NCBI RefSeq assembly: GCF_028735875.1
Contig: NZ_CP117834.1
Location: 1,290,001-1,354,000, forward strand
Length of the DNA stretch: 64,000 bases
From: Shouchella hunanensis
GTDB lineage: Bacteria; Bacillota; Bacilli; Bacillales; Bacillaceae_D
Direction: 5' to 3'
The notes below the pieces were generated by a model. It saw nothing but the letters and a program-made list of their open reading frames with translations. It was not told the origin of the DNA and ran no database searches. This document shows positions 54,042-62,597 of this stretch, in pieces. The position numbers and the translations under genes were made by a program. Each line of letters starts with the position of its first letter. Within the stretch, counting starts at the first letter, position 1.

Positions 54042-54959
54042 TTGGGTTTATTTTTATTGAAACGCCTTGCGCAAATCATCCCTGTTCTACTTATTATTTC
54101 GTTTATCGTATTTGCACTTGTTTTTATAGCCGGTAATCCTGTGGCGCTTATGCTGCCGGACGATGCCTCTCAAGAAGATATTGCTCAATTAACCGCTTCT
54201 CTCGGTCTTGATAAACCTTTTATTGTCCAGTACGGTCACTATTTACTTAACTTGGTACAAGGAGACTTTGGGGAATCATTTCGATACAGCACAAGTGCAC
54301 TGCCTCTTGTACTCGAACGACTTCCAGCCACATTGGAGTTAGCTATAGCAGCAATGATTATTGCTGTTACGGTAGCCATTCCTCTTGGTATTTGGTCTGC
54401 TACACAACAAAATACACCGTTAGACTTACTTGCTTCAGGCGGAGCAGTACTTGGAAAAGCCATGCCTAATTTCTGGTTAGGTATTATGCTCATTTTACTG
54501 TTTTCTGTCACGTTGGGATGGCTACCCGTATCAGGAAGAGGAACATTCGCTCATTTACTTTTACCTGCCATCACACTTGCAACTGGCATTGCAGCCGAAA
54601 TTACACGGTTGCTACGCTCCAATATGATCGAAATTTTAAATCAAGATTATATCCGCACTGCTAAAAGTAAGGGAATTCGCAATCTTTTTGTCGTTTACAA
54701 ACACGCATTTCGTAATTCATTAATCCCCCTAATTACCATCACCGCACTTCAAACGTCAACGGTGGTCGGTGGGACGTTAATTACGGAAACTGTCTTTTCT
54801 TGGCCTGGTCTTGGACAGTTGTTAATACAAGCCGTAAATACAAGGGATATGGCTATTGTTCAAGCATGCGTATTTGTCATTGCCATTCTAGTAATTTTAA
54901 TGAATTTGCTTGCTGACATTTTGTACAGGCTGTTAGATCCGCGGATTAAATATGACTAA
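54042..54959 (+). CDS. Peptide ABC transporter permease (DppB/OppB type)
   Basis: The 305-residue membrane protein has six membrane segments and the EAA-type loop RTAKSKGIRNLFVVYKHAFRNSLIP that contacts the ATPases. The N-terminal LLKRLAQIIPVLLIISFIVF segment is typical of DppB. It starts with TTG at 54042 after AAAGGAGG. Together with the next gene it forms the channel. Confidence 0.92.
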   Translation: MGLFLLKRLAQIIPVLLIISFIVFALVFIAGNPVALMLPDDASQEDIAQLTASLGLDKPFIVQYGHYLLNLVQGDFGESFRYSTSALPLVLERLPATLELAIAAMIIAVTVAIPLGIWSATQQNTPLDLLASGGAVLGKAMPNFWLGIMLILLFSVTLGWLPVSGRGTFAHLLLPAITLATGIAAEITRLLRSNMIEILNQDYIRTAKSKGIRNLFVVYKHAFRNSLIPLITITALQTSTVVGGTLITETVFSWPGLGQLLIQAVNTRDMAIVQACVFVIAILVILMNLLADILYRLLDPRIKYD

Positions 54960-54973
54960 AGGAGGCCTTCTAA

Positions 54974-55897
54974 ATGGCTTTACAACCAGAACCGCAACTG
55001 CCTGGCTCTCAACAACTAAGTACACCTATTAGGAAAGGACGACTCAAACGCTGGGGTCAATTGTTGTGGCGAAGTAAGACAGGGACAGTTGGTTTTTTTA
55101 TCGTTGTTGCTGTCATTTTAGTGGCAGCGTTTGCTAGTGTATTAGCGCCTCACGATCCGAATGAAATTAACCCCATTAATATGTTACAGCCACCAATGTG
55201 GATTGAAGGAGGCTCCATCAGCCATATCCTAGGAACCGATAATCTTGGACGGGATATATTGAGCCGAATTATTTACGGTTCCCAAATCTCTTTATTAGTC
55301 GGAATAGCTTCCGTTGTTGTTGCCGGAATCATCGGTGTCACAATCGGCATCATAGCTGGCTTTTACGGAGGATGGATTGATTCCATTTTAATGCGATTAG
55401 TCGATTCTTTTTTGTCCATCCCTAATATCTTATTTGCTCTTGTTATTTTAAGCGTATTTGGTCCAAGTGTCTGGACGCTAATATTTGTTCTTGGGGTAAC
55501 AAACTGGGTAAATTACGCGCGACTTGTTCGAGGTGAAGTACTATCAATTAAAGAAAGGGAGTTTGTAAAAGCAGCTCGTTCTATCGGTGTAAAGAATCGG
55601 GTTATTATGTATCGTCATTTATTACCGAATGTCATCTCTTCTTTTATTGTTATCTCCACCTTAAGTGTCGCAACCACCATTATTTTAGAAGCGTCTTTAA
55701 GCTTCCTTGGTTTAGGTATACAGTCACCTGATATTTCTTGGGGCGGCATTTTAAGTGACGGACGGGATTATTTGGCAACAAGCTGGTGGCTCGCAACATT
55801 CCCTGGATTAGCCATTACAGTAGCAGTATTAGGAATAATTTTTTTAGGCGATTGGCTTCGCGATGTTCTCGATCCTCGTAGCCAAACCCGTCGGTAA
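54974..55897 (+). CDS. Peptide ABC transporter permease (DppC/OppC type)
   Basis: The 307-residue protein has an N-terminal cytoplasmic tail, the DppC-type first helix and LGTDNLGRDILSRIIYGSQISL, and the EAA loop FVKAARSIGVKNRVIMYRHLLPN. It pairs with the preceding permease. GGAGG precedes the ATG with 14 bases between the two genes. Confidence 0.92.
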   Translation: MALQPEPQLPGSQQLSTPIRKGRLKRWGQLLWRSKTGTVGFFIVVAVILVAAFASVLAPHDPNEINPINMLQPPMWIEGGSISHILGTDNLGRDILSRIIYGSQISLLVGIASVVVAGIIGVTIGIIAGFYGGWIDSILMRLVDSFLSIPNILFALVILSVFGPSVWTLIFVLGVTNWVNYARLVRGEVLSIKEREFVKAARSIGVKNRVIMYRHLLPNVISSFIVISTLSVATTIILEASLSFLGLGIQSPDISWGGILSDGRDYLATSWWLATFPGLAITVAVLGIIFLGDWLRDVLDPRSQTRR

Positions 55898-55910
55898 GGA
55901 GAAGGTAAAC

Positions 55911-56900
55911 ATGAGCGAAGACGTTCTTTTGTCAGTAGAAAACCTGCAAACACATTTCTTTACAGAGAATGGTGCTGTTCCGTCTGTGAATGGTGTATCC
56001 TTTTCAATTAAACACGGGGAAACAGTTGCAATCGTAGGCGAATCGGGTTGTGGTAAAAGCGTGACTTCCTTATCAATAATGGGACTTGTGTCCTCCCCAG
56101 GAAAAATTGTCGGCGGCTCCGTTATGTTTAATGGTCAAGATTTGATTGGCATTAGCGATAAGCAGTATCGTAAATTAAGAGGCAACGACTTATCGATGAT
56201 ATTCCAAGAACCACTCACCTCTTTAAACCCTTTATTTACAATAGGAAATCAGTTAGCAGAAGTAATCTTACTACACCAAAATGTATCAAAAGAGCAAGCG
56301 AAAGAAAAAGGCATTGATATGCTTAAAAAAGTCGGAATTCCGCGAGCTGAAAAGGTCTACCGTTCCTTCCCACATTCCTTAAGTGGTGGTATGAGACAGC
56401 GTGTGATGATTGCAATCGCACTTGCTTGTAGCCCTAAATTACTCATTGCTGACGAACCTACTACAGCTTTAGATGTGACCATCCAAGCACAAATCTTAGG
56501 GTTAATGCGTGATTTAGTTCAAGAAAACGATACAGCGATTATGCTCATTACTCATGATCTTGGCGTTGTAGCAGAAATGGCAGATACTGTCATCGTTATG
56601 TACGCAGGGCAAGTAGTTGAAGAAGCCAATGTCTTCACTTTATTTGAGCATCCGGCTCACCCTTATACCCAAGGACTTCTTGCCAGCACGCCTAAAATTA
56701 ATGAGCTTGAAGAGGAGTTAAACTCTATAGAAGGAACGGTCCCAACCCCTGATACCATGCCAACCGGCTGCCGTTTTTATCCACGTTGCCCTCAAGCGAT
56801 GGAACATTGCGCTGTCGAAGCACCTCCATTGTTTGTAGCAGAAACCGGTCAGCGTGTCCGTTGTTGGCTTTTCAGTGAAGAGGAGGCAGCATCCATATGA
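55911..56900 (+). CDS. Peptide ABC transporter ATPase (DppD/OppD type)
   Basis: From ATG 55911 (AAGGAGAAGG upstream) it encodes 329 residues. It has Walker A (GESGCGKSV), signature LSGGMRQR, Walker B ([12 protein letters not shown]), H-loop His (LITHDLGV) and the C-terminal oligopeptide-type extension with a Cys cluster ([15 protein letters not shown]) that may bind an iron-sulfur cluster. It couples to the permeases and overlaps the next ATPase gene by four bases. Confidence 0.93.
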   Translation: MSEDVLLSVENLQTHFFTENGAVPSVNGVSFSIKHGETVAIVGESGCGKSVTSLSIMGLVSSPGKIVGGSVMFNGQDLIGISDKQYRKLRGNDLSMIFQEPLTSLNPLFTIGNQLAEVILLHQNVSKEQAKEKGIDMLKKVGIPRAEKVYRSFPHSLSGGMRQRVMIAIALACSPKLLIADEPTTALDVTIQAQILGLMRDLVQENDTAIMLITHDLGVVAEMADTVIVMYAGQVVEEANVFTLFEHPAHPYTQGLLASTPKINELEEELNSIEGTVPTPDTMPTGCRFYPRCPQAMEHCAVEAPPLFVAETGQRVRCWLFSEEEAASI

Positions 56901-57874
56901 GGGACGTATTATTAGAAACGAAAGGCTTAACTAAACACTTTGATGTAAGTGAAGGTTTTTTAAAACGAGATAAGAAGCTACTTCGTGCAGTTGATGGCGT
57001 TGATCTTACAATTTATTCTGGAGAAACACTTGGAATTGTAGGTGAATCTGGTTGCGGTAAATCTACACTTGGAAATGTATTAATGCGCTTGCTTGAACCA
57101 ACAAGCGGAAGTCTTCTGTTTGAAGGTACTGATTTCTCATCCTTAAAGGGAGAGTCGTTACGAAAAAAGCGCGCTGATATTCAAATGATCTTCCAAGATC
57201 CATTTTCCTCCTTAAACCCACGGATGACGGTTAAAGATGTCATTGCGGAACCGCTAAAGACTCATAAAGTCGAATCAGGAAAAACCATAGTTGAGCAAGT
57301 GTATGAATTGATGGATGTTGTTGGGCTTGATCGTTCCTATGCAAAACGCTATCCTCATGAATTTAGTGGCGGTCAGCGTCAGCGTATTGGCATTGCTCGG
57401 GCTATTGCTCTGAAACCAAAACTCATTATTTGCGATGAACCGGTTTCTGCTTTAGATGTTTCCATTCAGGCACAAATTTTAAATTTAATGGCGCGTTTAC
57501 AAAAAGAATTTAACCTCACTTTCCTATTTATTGCACATGGTTTGCCTGCAGTTAAACATATTAGTGACCGAATCGCTGTGATGTATTTAGGTAAAGTCGT
57601 AGAACTTACTACAAAACAAGCACTATTTGAACGTCCAATGCACCCTTATACAAAGGGATTAATTAGCGCCGTACCTGTTCCTGATCCAAAAGAAAGGGAC
57701 AAACGAGAGCGCATTGTTCTTGAAGGCGATATGCCAAGCCCTGTTAATCCCCCATCTGGCTGCCGTTTTCATACACGCTGTGCAAATGCGCAGGAAAAAT
57801 GTGCGATTGAGGAACCTGCTTTTCTTGAAAGAGAACCAGGTCACTTTGTAGCATGTCATTATCCACTACATTAA
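56897..57874 (+). CDS. Peptide ABC transporter ATPase (DppF/OppF type)
   Basis: The 325-residue second ATPase has Walker A (GESGCGKST), signature FSGGQRQR, Walker B ([12 protein letters not shown]) and a similar C-terminal Cys motif ([15 protein letters not shown]). The start (ATG in ATGA overlap with the previous gene) is translationally coupled. The two ATPases form the heterodimer of the transporter. Confidence 0.93.
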   Translation: MRDVLLETKGLTKHFDVSEGFLKRDKKLLRAVDGVDLTIYSGETLGIVGESGCGKSTLGNVLMRLLEPTSGSLLFEGTDFSSLKGESLRKKRADIQMIFQDPFSSLNPRMTVKDVIAEPLKTHKVESGKTIVEQVYELMDVVGLDRSYAKRYPHEFSGGQRQRIGIARAIALKPKLIICDEPVSALDVSIQAQILNLMARLQKEFNLTFLFIAHGLPAVKHISDRIAVMYLGKVVELTTKQALFERPMHPYTKGLISAVPVPDPKERDKRERIVLEGDMPSPVNPPSGCRFHTRCANAQEKCAIEEPAFLEREPGHFVACHYPLH

Positions 57875-57895
57875 TCCGTTAAAGAGGTGATTACA

Positions 57896-59020
57896 ATGAA
57901 GATCGCGTCAACAGAAGAGATGTTAAACATGCTAGAAAAGCTCGTTAACATTGATAGCGGATCTTATCATAAAGATGGCGTTGACCGAGTTGGACAACAA
58001 TTAATCGACGCTTATCAAACAATCGGTTTTCATGCAGACATACATGAACAACACACATACGGCAATCATATTGTTCTTATGCATCACGAAGCAACAGAGC
58101 CAGACATCCTAGTTGTTGCGCATATGGATACCGTCTTTTTAGAGGGCACAGCGGCAGAACGACCATTTCACATTGTTGGTGAGCGCGCTTATGGACCAGG
58201 TGTCATAGACATGAAAGCAAGTCATGTCACAACGTTCTCTGCGTTACAAGCACTTCTAAATGCTAATAAGGAAGCCGCTAAAAACGTTGTTGTATTGCTA
58301 ACGAGTGATGAAGAAATCGGCGCACCATCAGCGCGGAAGCTGATTGAGGCACAAGGTGCAGGCAAGAAAGCCGTGCTTGTGATGGAACCAGCTAGAAAAG
58401 ACGGTTCCCTCGTCACGTCACGTCGTGGTGGCGGTAGATATACCTTGAAAGTCACAGGAAAAGCGGCTCATTCAGGTATTGAACCAGAAAAAGGACGGAG
58501 CGCGATTGAAGAACTTGCGCATAAGACGATTAAGCTACATCAGTTATCTAACCACGAAGAAGGCATTAGCGTAAATGTGGGGATTAGTAAAGGCGGTACA
58601 TCAATCAATACTGTCGCTGATTATGCCGAAGGGAAAGTTGATATTCGCATTACCACTCAAGACCAAGCAGCACCTTTAGCAAAAGCTATAGAGAACATAT
58701 GCGCTCAGCCTGATGTTCCTGATACGTCAATAGAACTTGAAGGCGAGATTACCCGCCCGCCAATGGAGCGAAACGAGCAAACCATTGCTCTATATGAAAT
58801 CATTAAAGACGTTGCTTCATCATTAAATATTGATTTAACAGAAACAAGTACGGGGGGCGGATCGGATGCTTCTTTCACTTCTGCACTCGGTATCCCAACA
58901 ATTGATGGAATGGGACCAATTGGCGGAAATCAGCACAATGACGAGGAGTATTTAGAGATTGGTTCACTCGTAGAACGAACAAAGTTGCTTGCATTAACGA
59001 TTGAAAGGTTAAGCAGTTAA
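57896..59020 (+). CDS. M20 family carboxypeptidase (CPG2/glutamate carboxypeptidase-like)
   Basis: From ATG 57896 (AAAGAGG upstream) it encodes 374 residues. It carries M20A metal motifs VAHMDTVF near residue 75 and GPGVIDMKAS near 103, the catalytic Glu in SDEEIGAPSA, a dimerisation domain (about 175-285) and GGSDASF with a late His in NQHNDEE. Relatives such as carboxypeptidase G2 release C-terminal glutamate from peptides or folates. As last gene of the peptide-transport operon it probably cleaves the imported substrate. Confidence 0.88.
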   Translation: MKIASTEEMLNMLEKLVNIDSGSYHKDGVDRVGQQLIDAYQTIGFHADIHEQHTYGNHIVLMHHEATEPDILVVAHMDTVFLEGTAAERPFHIVGERAYGPGVIDMKASHVTTFSALQALLNANKEAAKNVVVLLTSDEEIGAPSARKLIEAQGAGKKAVLVMEPARKDGSLVTSRRGGGRYTLKVTGKAAHSGIEPEKGRSAIEELAHKTIKLHQLSNHEEGISVNVGISKGGTSINTVADYAEGKVDIRITTQDQAAPLAKAIENICAQPDVPDTSIELEGEITRPPMERNEQTIALYEIIKDVASSLNIDLTETSTGGGSDASFTSALGIPTIDGMGPIGGNQHNDEEYLEIGSLVERTKLLALTIERLSS

Positions 59021-59062
59021 ATTCAAATCATTGTCTAAGACCAGAAATTAACAATGAACGTT

Positions 59063-59107
59063 AAAAAAATGCGGTGACGCCTACTGAAAAAGGAGCCGCA
59101 TTTTTTG
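59063..59107 (+). terminator. Terminator of the peptide transporter operon
   Basis: AAAAAATGCGG (59064-59074) pairs with CCGCATTTTTT (59096-59106) and ends in a T-tract. Confidence 0.85.
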
Positions 59108-59182
59108 TATTAAGTTAAAAAGAACAATAACGAACCTATTCCAATATTAGTTCAGAAAATTAAGTTTTATTTCCACTCGTAT

Positions 59183-59449
59183 GAATCTCATAATCCTTAT
59201 ATCGCTTTATAAATCCGAACATGCCTACAGGATGTAGGTACCAGACGTTGCCACACGACGTGGCGTTCTTAGCGTGGTTTCTTTGCCGCGGGCACGGCAC
59301 CAGCCGCTTCCACTCATATATTTGCTCCTCTGTCTTCGGGCGCGTGCTGTACCCGCTGGAGTCGCCGCCAATTTCATAAGTGATTACAACGAACATTGTT
59401 CATATTATTAGTCATATCTCTTTTAAGAGCAGTTATGAAATTCATTCAC
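59183..59449. repeat. Dispersed intergenic repeat, copy R2
   Basis: It starts with GAATCTCATAATCC and ends with GTTATGAAATTCATTCAC. The middle (59280-59377) contains CCGCGGGCACGG, GTGCTGTACCCGC and GGAGTCGCCGCCAATTTCA, which also occur in R3 (60926-61165), and in R1 (37880-37992) in more diverged form. The start and end also resemble each other in inverted orientation. No coding potential is apparent despite short open frames. Confidence 0.75.
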
Positions 59450-59511
59450 GATCACTAATGTTGCATAAATATAGACAGAATGTTCAGACCTAAACACTTT
59501 TAGTTAAAATA

Positions 59512-59553
59512 AAAAAAGGACACACCCTAAGAAAAAGGTGGTTCTGTCCTTTA
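59512..59553 (-). terminator. Hairpin at the 3' end of the transposase remnant
   Basis: AAAGGACA pairs with TGTCCTTT with an additional CACC/GGTG pairing, and a T-tract follows on the minus strand. It may be the terminator or a residual end of the insertion sequence. Confidence 0.55.
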
Positions 59554-59598
59554 GGAATAACTGTATATCAGTTTACCAGTGACTTATTCAACAACGAC

Positions 59599-59990
59599 TT
59601 AAGGGACTGTTTTGCATGGGATTTTCCGTATCCAGACGTGTGCACGTTTCCATAATGCTGCTCTTAAGTAACGGCTGACTCGTAGAATGGAGTAGCGGCT
59701 TGTAGTGTGCAACTGCGCAAGTACGTTGAGACAAAAGACGTTTTCATGCTGTGAAAATTTGATTGTATATGGCGCGTTGCGTCTGCCCATAAAATGTCTT
59801 GATGCGTGTACGTGTTGTTTGATCCACTTAAAGAACAACTCAATTGCCCAACGCGAGCAATACATATTTGAAATCTTCAGCGTTCAAGTCGGCAAAACGG
59901 TTTGTTCCTAACGAAAGCACTTTTTGTATCCGTTTCTTTGATCAAGAAAAAGCCGAAACACGCACGTTCTCAGTATTGGATTAAGGGGAA
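59599..59990 (-). pseudogene. IS4-family transposase remnant
   Basis: The C-terminal frame reads YCSRWAIELFFKWIKQH, a strong match to the YREK-type region of IS4/DDE transposases, followed by a shortened C-terminus. Upstream, a different frame reads VLSLGTNRFADLNAED, the TNxF...DL.AE pattern that should directly precede it, so at least one frameshift lies near 59880. The N-terminal catalytic part is missing beyond about 59990. The element is thus dead. It lies between repeat copies R2 and R3. Confidence 0.8.
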
Positions 59991-60050
59991 CCTAAGTACC
60001 TTATTTTTTTATTGTTTTCATCAATGCGGTACTGAGAGCCTGTTTTTTCG

Positions 60051-60878
60051 TTACCCCTGTACCTGTTGCTTGGAAACAAAACGCCCCGCCTCATGTACAT
60101 ACTGTTCGAGGCTAGCCGCCCATTCCTCTTCGCCAACAAGCTGTAGAAAGACGACGTTCTCTTCCCATGGTTCATAACGAACGATCCAAACCCCTTCAGC
60201 ACTTGGCAAATGGAATTGGATTTCCTCAATGACGACGCCATCATCCGCTTCTTTGGCGTGCAACTGAAGTAAGCTGATGTTATCGAAATGCCAATCGGCT
60301 TTTTCCAAGTCCATCACAAGCTGGTCAAACAATAGCCATTCCTCATTTGTTAGTGAAAGGCTTTCTTTCAAGGCAGAGAGCTCTTCACGGCGGCTTAAAC
60401 GATCAAAAGAACGATCATTTAAGCGGAATGAGGTAGTCTGCTTGGCTGTAGGTAGCTTAAACTCGTAAAATAAATTGAACATAGATGCAACTTGGGCTTG
60501 GGGGACGAGCAGAAACTCATGAAGGATTTCGTTGATTTGAATGTGACAAAGCCATTCATCCTCTGGAGAAAAATGAACGATCAAGCGCTTGTCCTGTTTT
60601 GCATTAGTTGCTCGTAAAGCATACTTGGCCTCAATATACCTTTGGATAAATTGTTGAAGCTCCTCTGTTAAAGGTGACTGGCCGTTCATCTCTTTCTGCA
60701 TGTCCCAGAGCTGTTTTAAAATTAACTGGCTCCGAGTCGCAAGTAAAACTGCTTCCCACGTTTCATCAGACTGGGCACCAATCATTTCCTCGCCCATCCC
60801 TCTAGCGACGTCAGGGAAGCCAGCAGCAGAAACAAGTAATAATAACTCTTCACGTGTACATTGAAGCAAAGGTCTCAT
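60051..60878 (-). CDS. Unrecognised protein (275 aa), possible EspG-like secretion chaperone
   Basis: From ATG 60878 (AAGGAGAG upstream) it encodes 275 residues. The N-terminus MRPLLQCTREELLLLVSAAG and the segments ATRSQLILKQLW, EELQQFIQRYIEAKYALR and later beta strands (LIVHFSPEDEWL, VWIVRYEPWEENVVFLQLVG) give a mixed alpha/beta protein without signal peptide. I do not recognise the family with certainty. The pattern of early helices followed by antiparallel strands and the proximity to an LXG toxin recall the EspG chaperones of mycobacterial ESX systems. That is a weak inference. It is separated from the LXG operon by repeat R3. Confidence 0.7.
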   Translation of the reverse strand: MRPLLQCTREELLLLVSAAGFPDVARGMGEEMIGAQSDETWEAVLLATRSQLILKQLWDMQKEMNGQSPLTEELQQFIQRYIEAKYALRATNAKQDKRLIVHFSPEDEWLCHIQINEILHEFLLVPQAQVASMFNLFYEFKLPTAKQTTSFRLNDRSFDRLSRREELSALKESLSLTNEEWLLFDQLVMDLEKADWHFDNISLLQLHAKEADDGVVIEEIQFHLPSAEGVWIVRYEPWEENVVFLQLVGEEEWAASLEQYVHEAGRFVSKQQVQG

Positions 60879-60925
60879 GGTACATCTCTCCTTGTATTGG
60901 GTCGAATATGAATAATGACTTGAAT

Positions 60926-61165
60926 GAATATCATAACCCCTACATAGCTTTATCAATACGAACATTCACCTCAATTGGCGAACGCTTTCCGCGGGCACGG
61001 TCTCAGCCATTTTCGCGTAAAACCACGCTTCAACGTCTTCAAACAAGTGCTGTTCCCGCAGGAGTCGTCGCCAATTTCAGAAGTTAATATAACGAATACC
61101 TGTGTAATTATGTCGATGATTGTTCGTTATATCTCTTTTCAAAAGTAGTTATGAAATTGACTCAC
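60926..61165. repeat. Dispersed intergenic repeat, copy R3
   Basis: It begins GAATATCATAACCCC and ends GTTATGAAATTGACTCAC. The core 60980-61080 (GAACGCTTTCCGCGGGCACGG ... GTGCTGTTCCCGCAGGAGTCG) matches R2 and R1. It has the same orientation as R2, so the pair forms direct repeats bracketing the transposase remnant and the 275-aa gene. Confidence 0.75.
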
Positions 61166-61250
61166 TTCTCAACTTTTTGAAATAACGACAATTATTGACC
61201 GGCGCTAAAGACCTATCATTTTGTCGTTTGCTGTGAACTGAAAAATCAGG

Positions 61251-61589
61251 TTAATCTCTGACTTTCAATTCGATGTGAGGAAAAATGTTATCATAATGCT
61301 TCTTGACAGACACATCAATGATCAAGTTTTGATCCAACTGAGTTTCAACTTCAAGCACTTCACTTTGAAACCCAAATTGAAGGCTCCCCACGCTGGAATC
61401 AAAGTTTAAATAGACGGTATGCTTTCCCGGACCAATGGGAAGACTCACTTCTTTCCCTCTCGAAATATCTCCAAAATATTCTTCGTCAATATAAATGTCA
61501 AAACGGCGCTGCCAGCACAATAATTGGTTTTTTCGTACTAATGTAAGCCGTGATCCAGTTGGCGGATGCTGTTCCATTTGTGTAGCCAT
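61251..61589 (-). CDS. Small beta-rich protein, PEGA-like (112 aa)
   Basis: The 112-residue protein contains FDIYIDEEYFGDISRGKEVSLPIGPGKHTVYL, a pattern that resembles PEGA-type or related surface beta-sandwich domains (IYID...G.I..G..V...I.PG.H). No signal peptide or membrane segment is visible. A GAGGAGG site precedes the ATG. It sits downstream of the two membrane paralogues on the same strand, about 100 bases away. Role unknown, possibly another component of the LXG locus. Confidence 0.65.
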   Translation of the reverse strand: MATQMEQHPPTGSRLTLVRKNQLLCWQRRFDIYIDEEYFGDISRGKEVSLPIGPGKHTVYLNFDSSVGSLQFGFQSEVLEVETQLDQNLIIDVSVKKHYDNIFPHIELKVRD

Positions 61590-61691
61590 TGAGTCCTCCT
61601 CAATAATTTTTTTGTTGTTCTCGTCATTTTAATTAAGTTAGTTAAAAAACGAGACAAAGTACAGAGAGATTTCCAATCAATCAACTCACCG

Positions 61692-62111
61692 TTAAAGCAA
61701 ATCAAAAATAAAGCCCACCAAGGTAGCTGCTAGCACAGCAACAAAAAAACCAATAACGATAAAAAAGATAATATAGAAAATAAATAGTAAGTTTACAGTC
61801 CAGGACTTGAAATTGGCACGTAACCAATAATAAAGAAAATAGGAGAGTCCTCCTCCAGTGGTGTGGTAAAAACCATTCCATATTTTCTTGAGAATAGTAT
61901 CAGGATTTTTAATAACAAGGCTGTCGTAAATACGCCTATAAATGGCACTATAAAATAATAGCCCCATACCAGCAGAGATATTGAGTGCATACATACAGCA
62001 GATGCAAAAGTATATAAAGAGTTCAAGGGAATAAATAAACACGTATGAATCACATCCGAAATCGTTAATAGCATTAGATATTCCTAAGAATATAAATGAA
62101 GCTAAGTCCAT
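61692..62111 (-). CDS. Polytopic membrane protein, paralogue B (candidate immunity)
   Basis: The 139-residue protein has three or four membrane segments and is clearly related to the next gene upstream: both share NISAG/TISAG, GLLxxSxxY, IKxPDxxxKxIWNxFYHxxGGGLSYFLYxWL and C-terminal hydrophobic segments. The N-terminal 26 residues are extra. A TGAGGT site precedes the ATG. Position directly downstream of an LXG toxin with a membrane-active C-terminus suggests immunity. No family name is recognised. Confidence 0.75.
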   Translation of the reverse strand: MDLASFIFLGISNAINDFGCDSYVFIYSLELFIYFCICCMYALNISAGMGLLFYSAIYRRIYDSLVIKNPDTILKKIWNGFYHTTGGGLSYFLYYWLRANFKSWTVNLLFIFYIIFFIVIGFFVAVLAATLVGFIFDLL

Positions 62112-62141
62112 TTAGAAACCTCAACACTTTCAAATAAATTC

Positions 62142-62480
62142 TTATGAAAAAAGCCATTCAATAAAAGCCAAACCCACTGTAGCAAGAGGAATTCCAATAC
62201 AGATAAAAACTATTAAGTACAGCAGAAATACAAGCTTTGCAATCCATAGTTTGTATTTTTTAATTAGCCAGAAGTAAAGAAAGTAAGAAAGCCCCCCACC
62301 AAATACATGATAGAAAAGATTCCATATTCTCTTTATTGTCGAATCGGGATCCTTTATAAGAAAACTTTCATAAATAAGTTTATAAAGAGGACTCCAAATC
62401 AATAAACCTATGCCAGCGGAAATAGTAAGGGCGACAGCTATAAAAAGAAGCGCAGATAAGAAAAATTGGACTAAAAACAT
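62142..62480 (-). CDS. Polytopic membrane protein, paralogue A (candidate immunity)
   Basis: The 112-residue protein has membrane segments at about 5-30, 55-70 and 78-105 with a conserved cytoplasmic or extracellular loop (IKDPDSTIKRIWNLFYH) and GGGLSYFLY. It follows the LXG gene by 117 bases, with GAGGTAAAG before the ATG. It is paralogous to the next gene. Two tandem copies of a short membrane protein are a common layout for immunity to pore-forming toxins, each perhaps against a different allele. Confidence 0.75.
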   Translation of the reverse strand: MFLVQFFLSALLFIAVALTISAGIGLLIWSPLYKLIYESFLIKDPDSTIKRIWNLFYHVFGGGLSYFLYFWLIKKYKLWIAKLVFLLYLIVFICIGIPLATVGLAFIEWLFS

Positions 62481-62597
62481 GGTGCTTTACCTCAATTCTA
62501 GCAGTAAATGATTTTTTTTAGTGGAGCATAGATAGCTAAACTTAACATGTATTTAGTCCACCTGTAACACATACTTGTTTTATAGTAAACCTACTAG

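Noticed and set aside
59160-59396. 78-aa open frame in repeat R2
   Set aside because: It falls inside the non-coding dispersed repeat and its frame is not kept in R3.
61793-62074. 93-aa hydrophobic open frame overlapping paralogue B
   Set aside because: The alternative frame lacks the conserved core shared with paralogue A.
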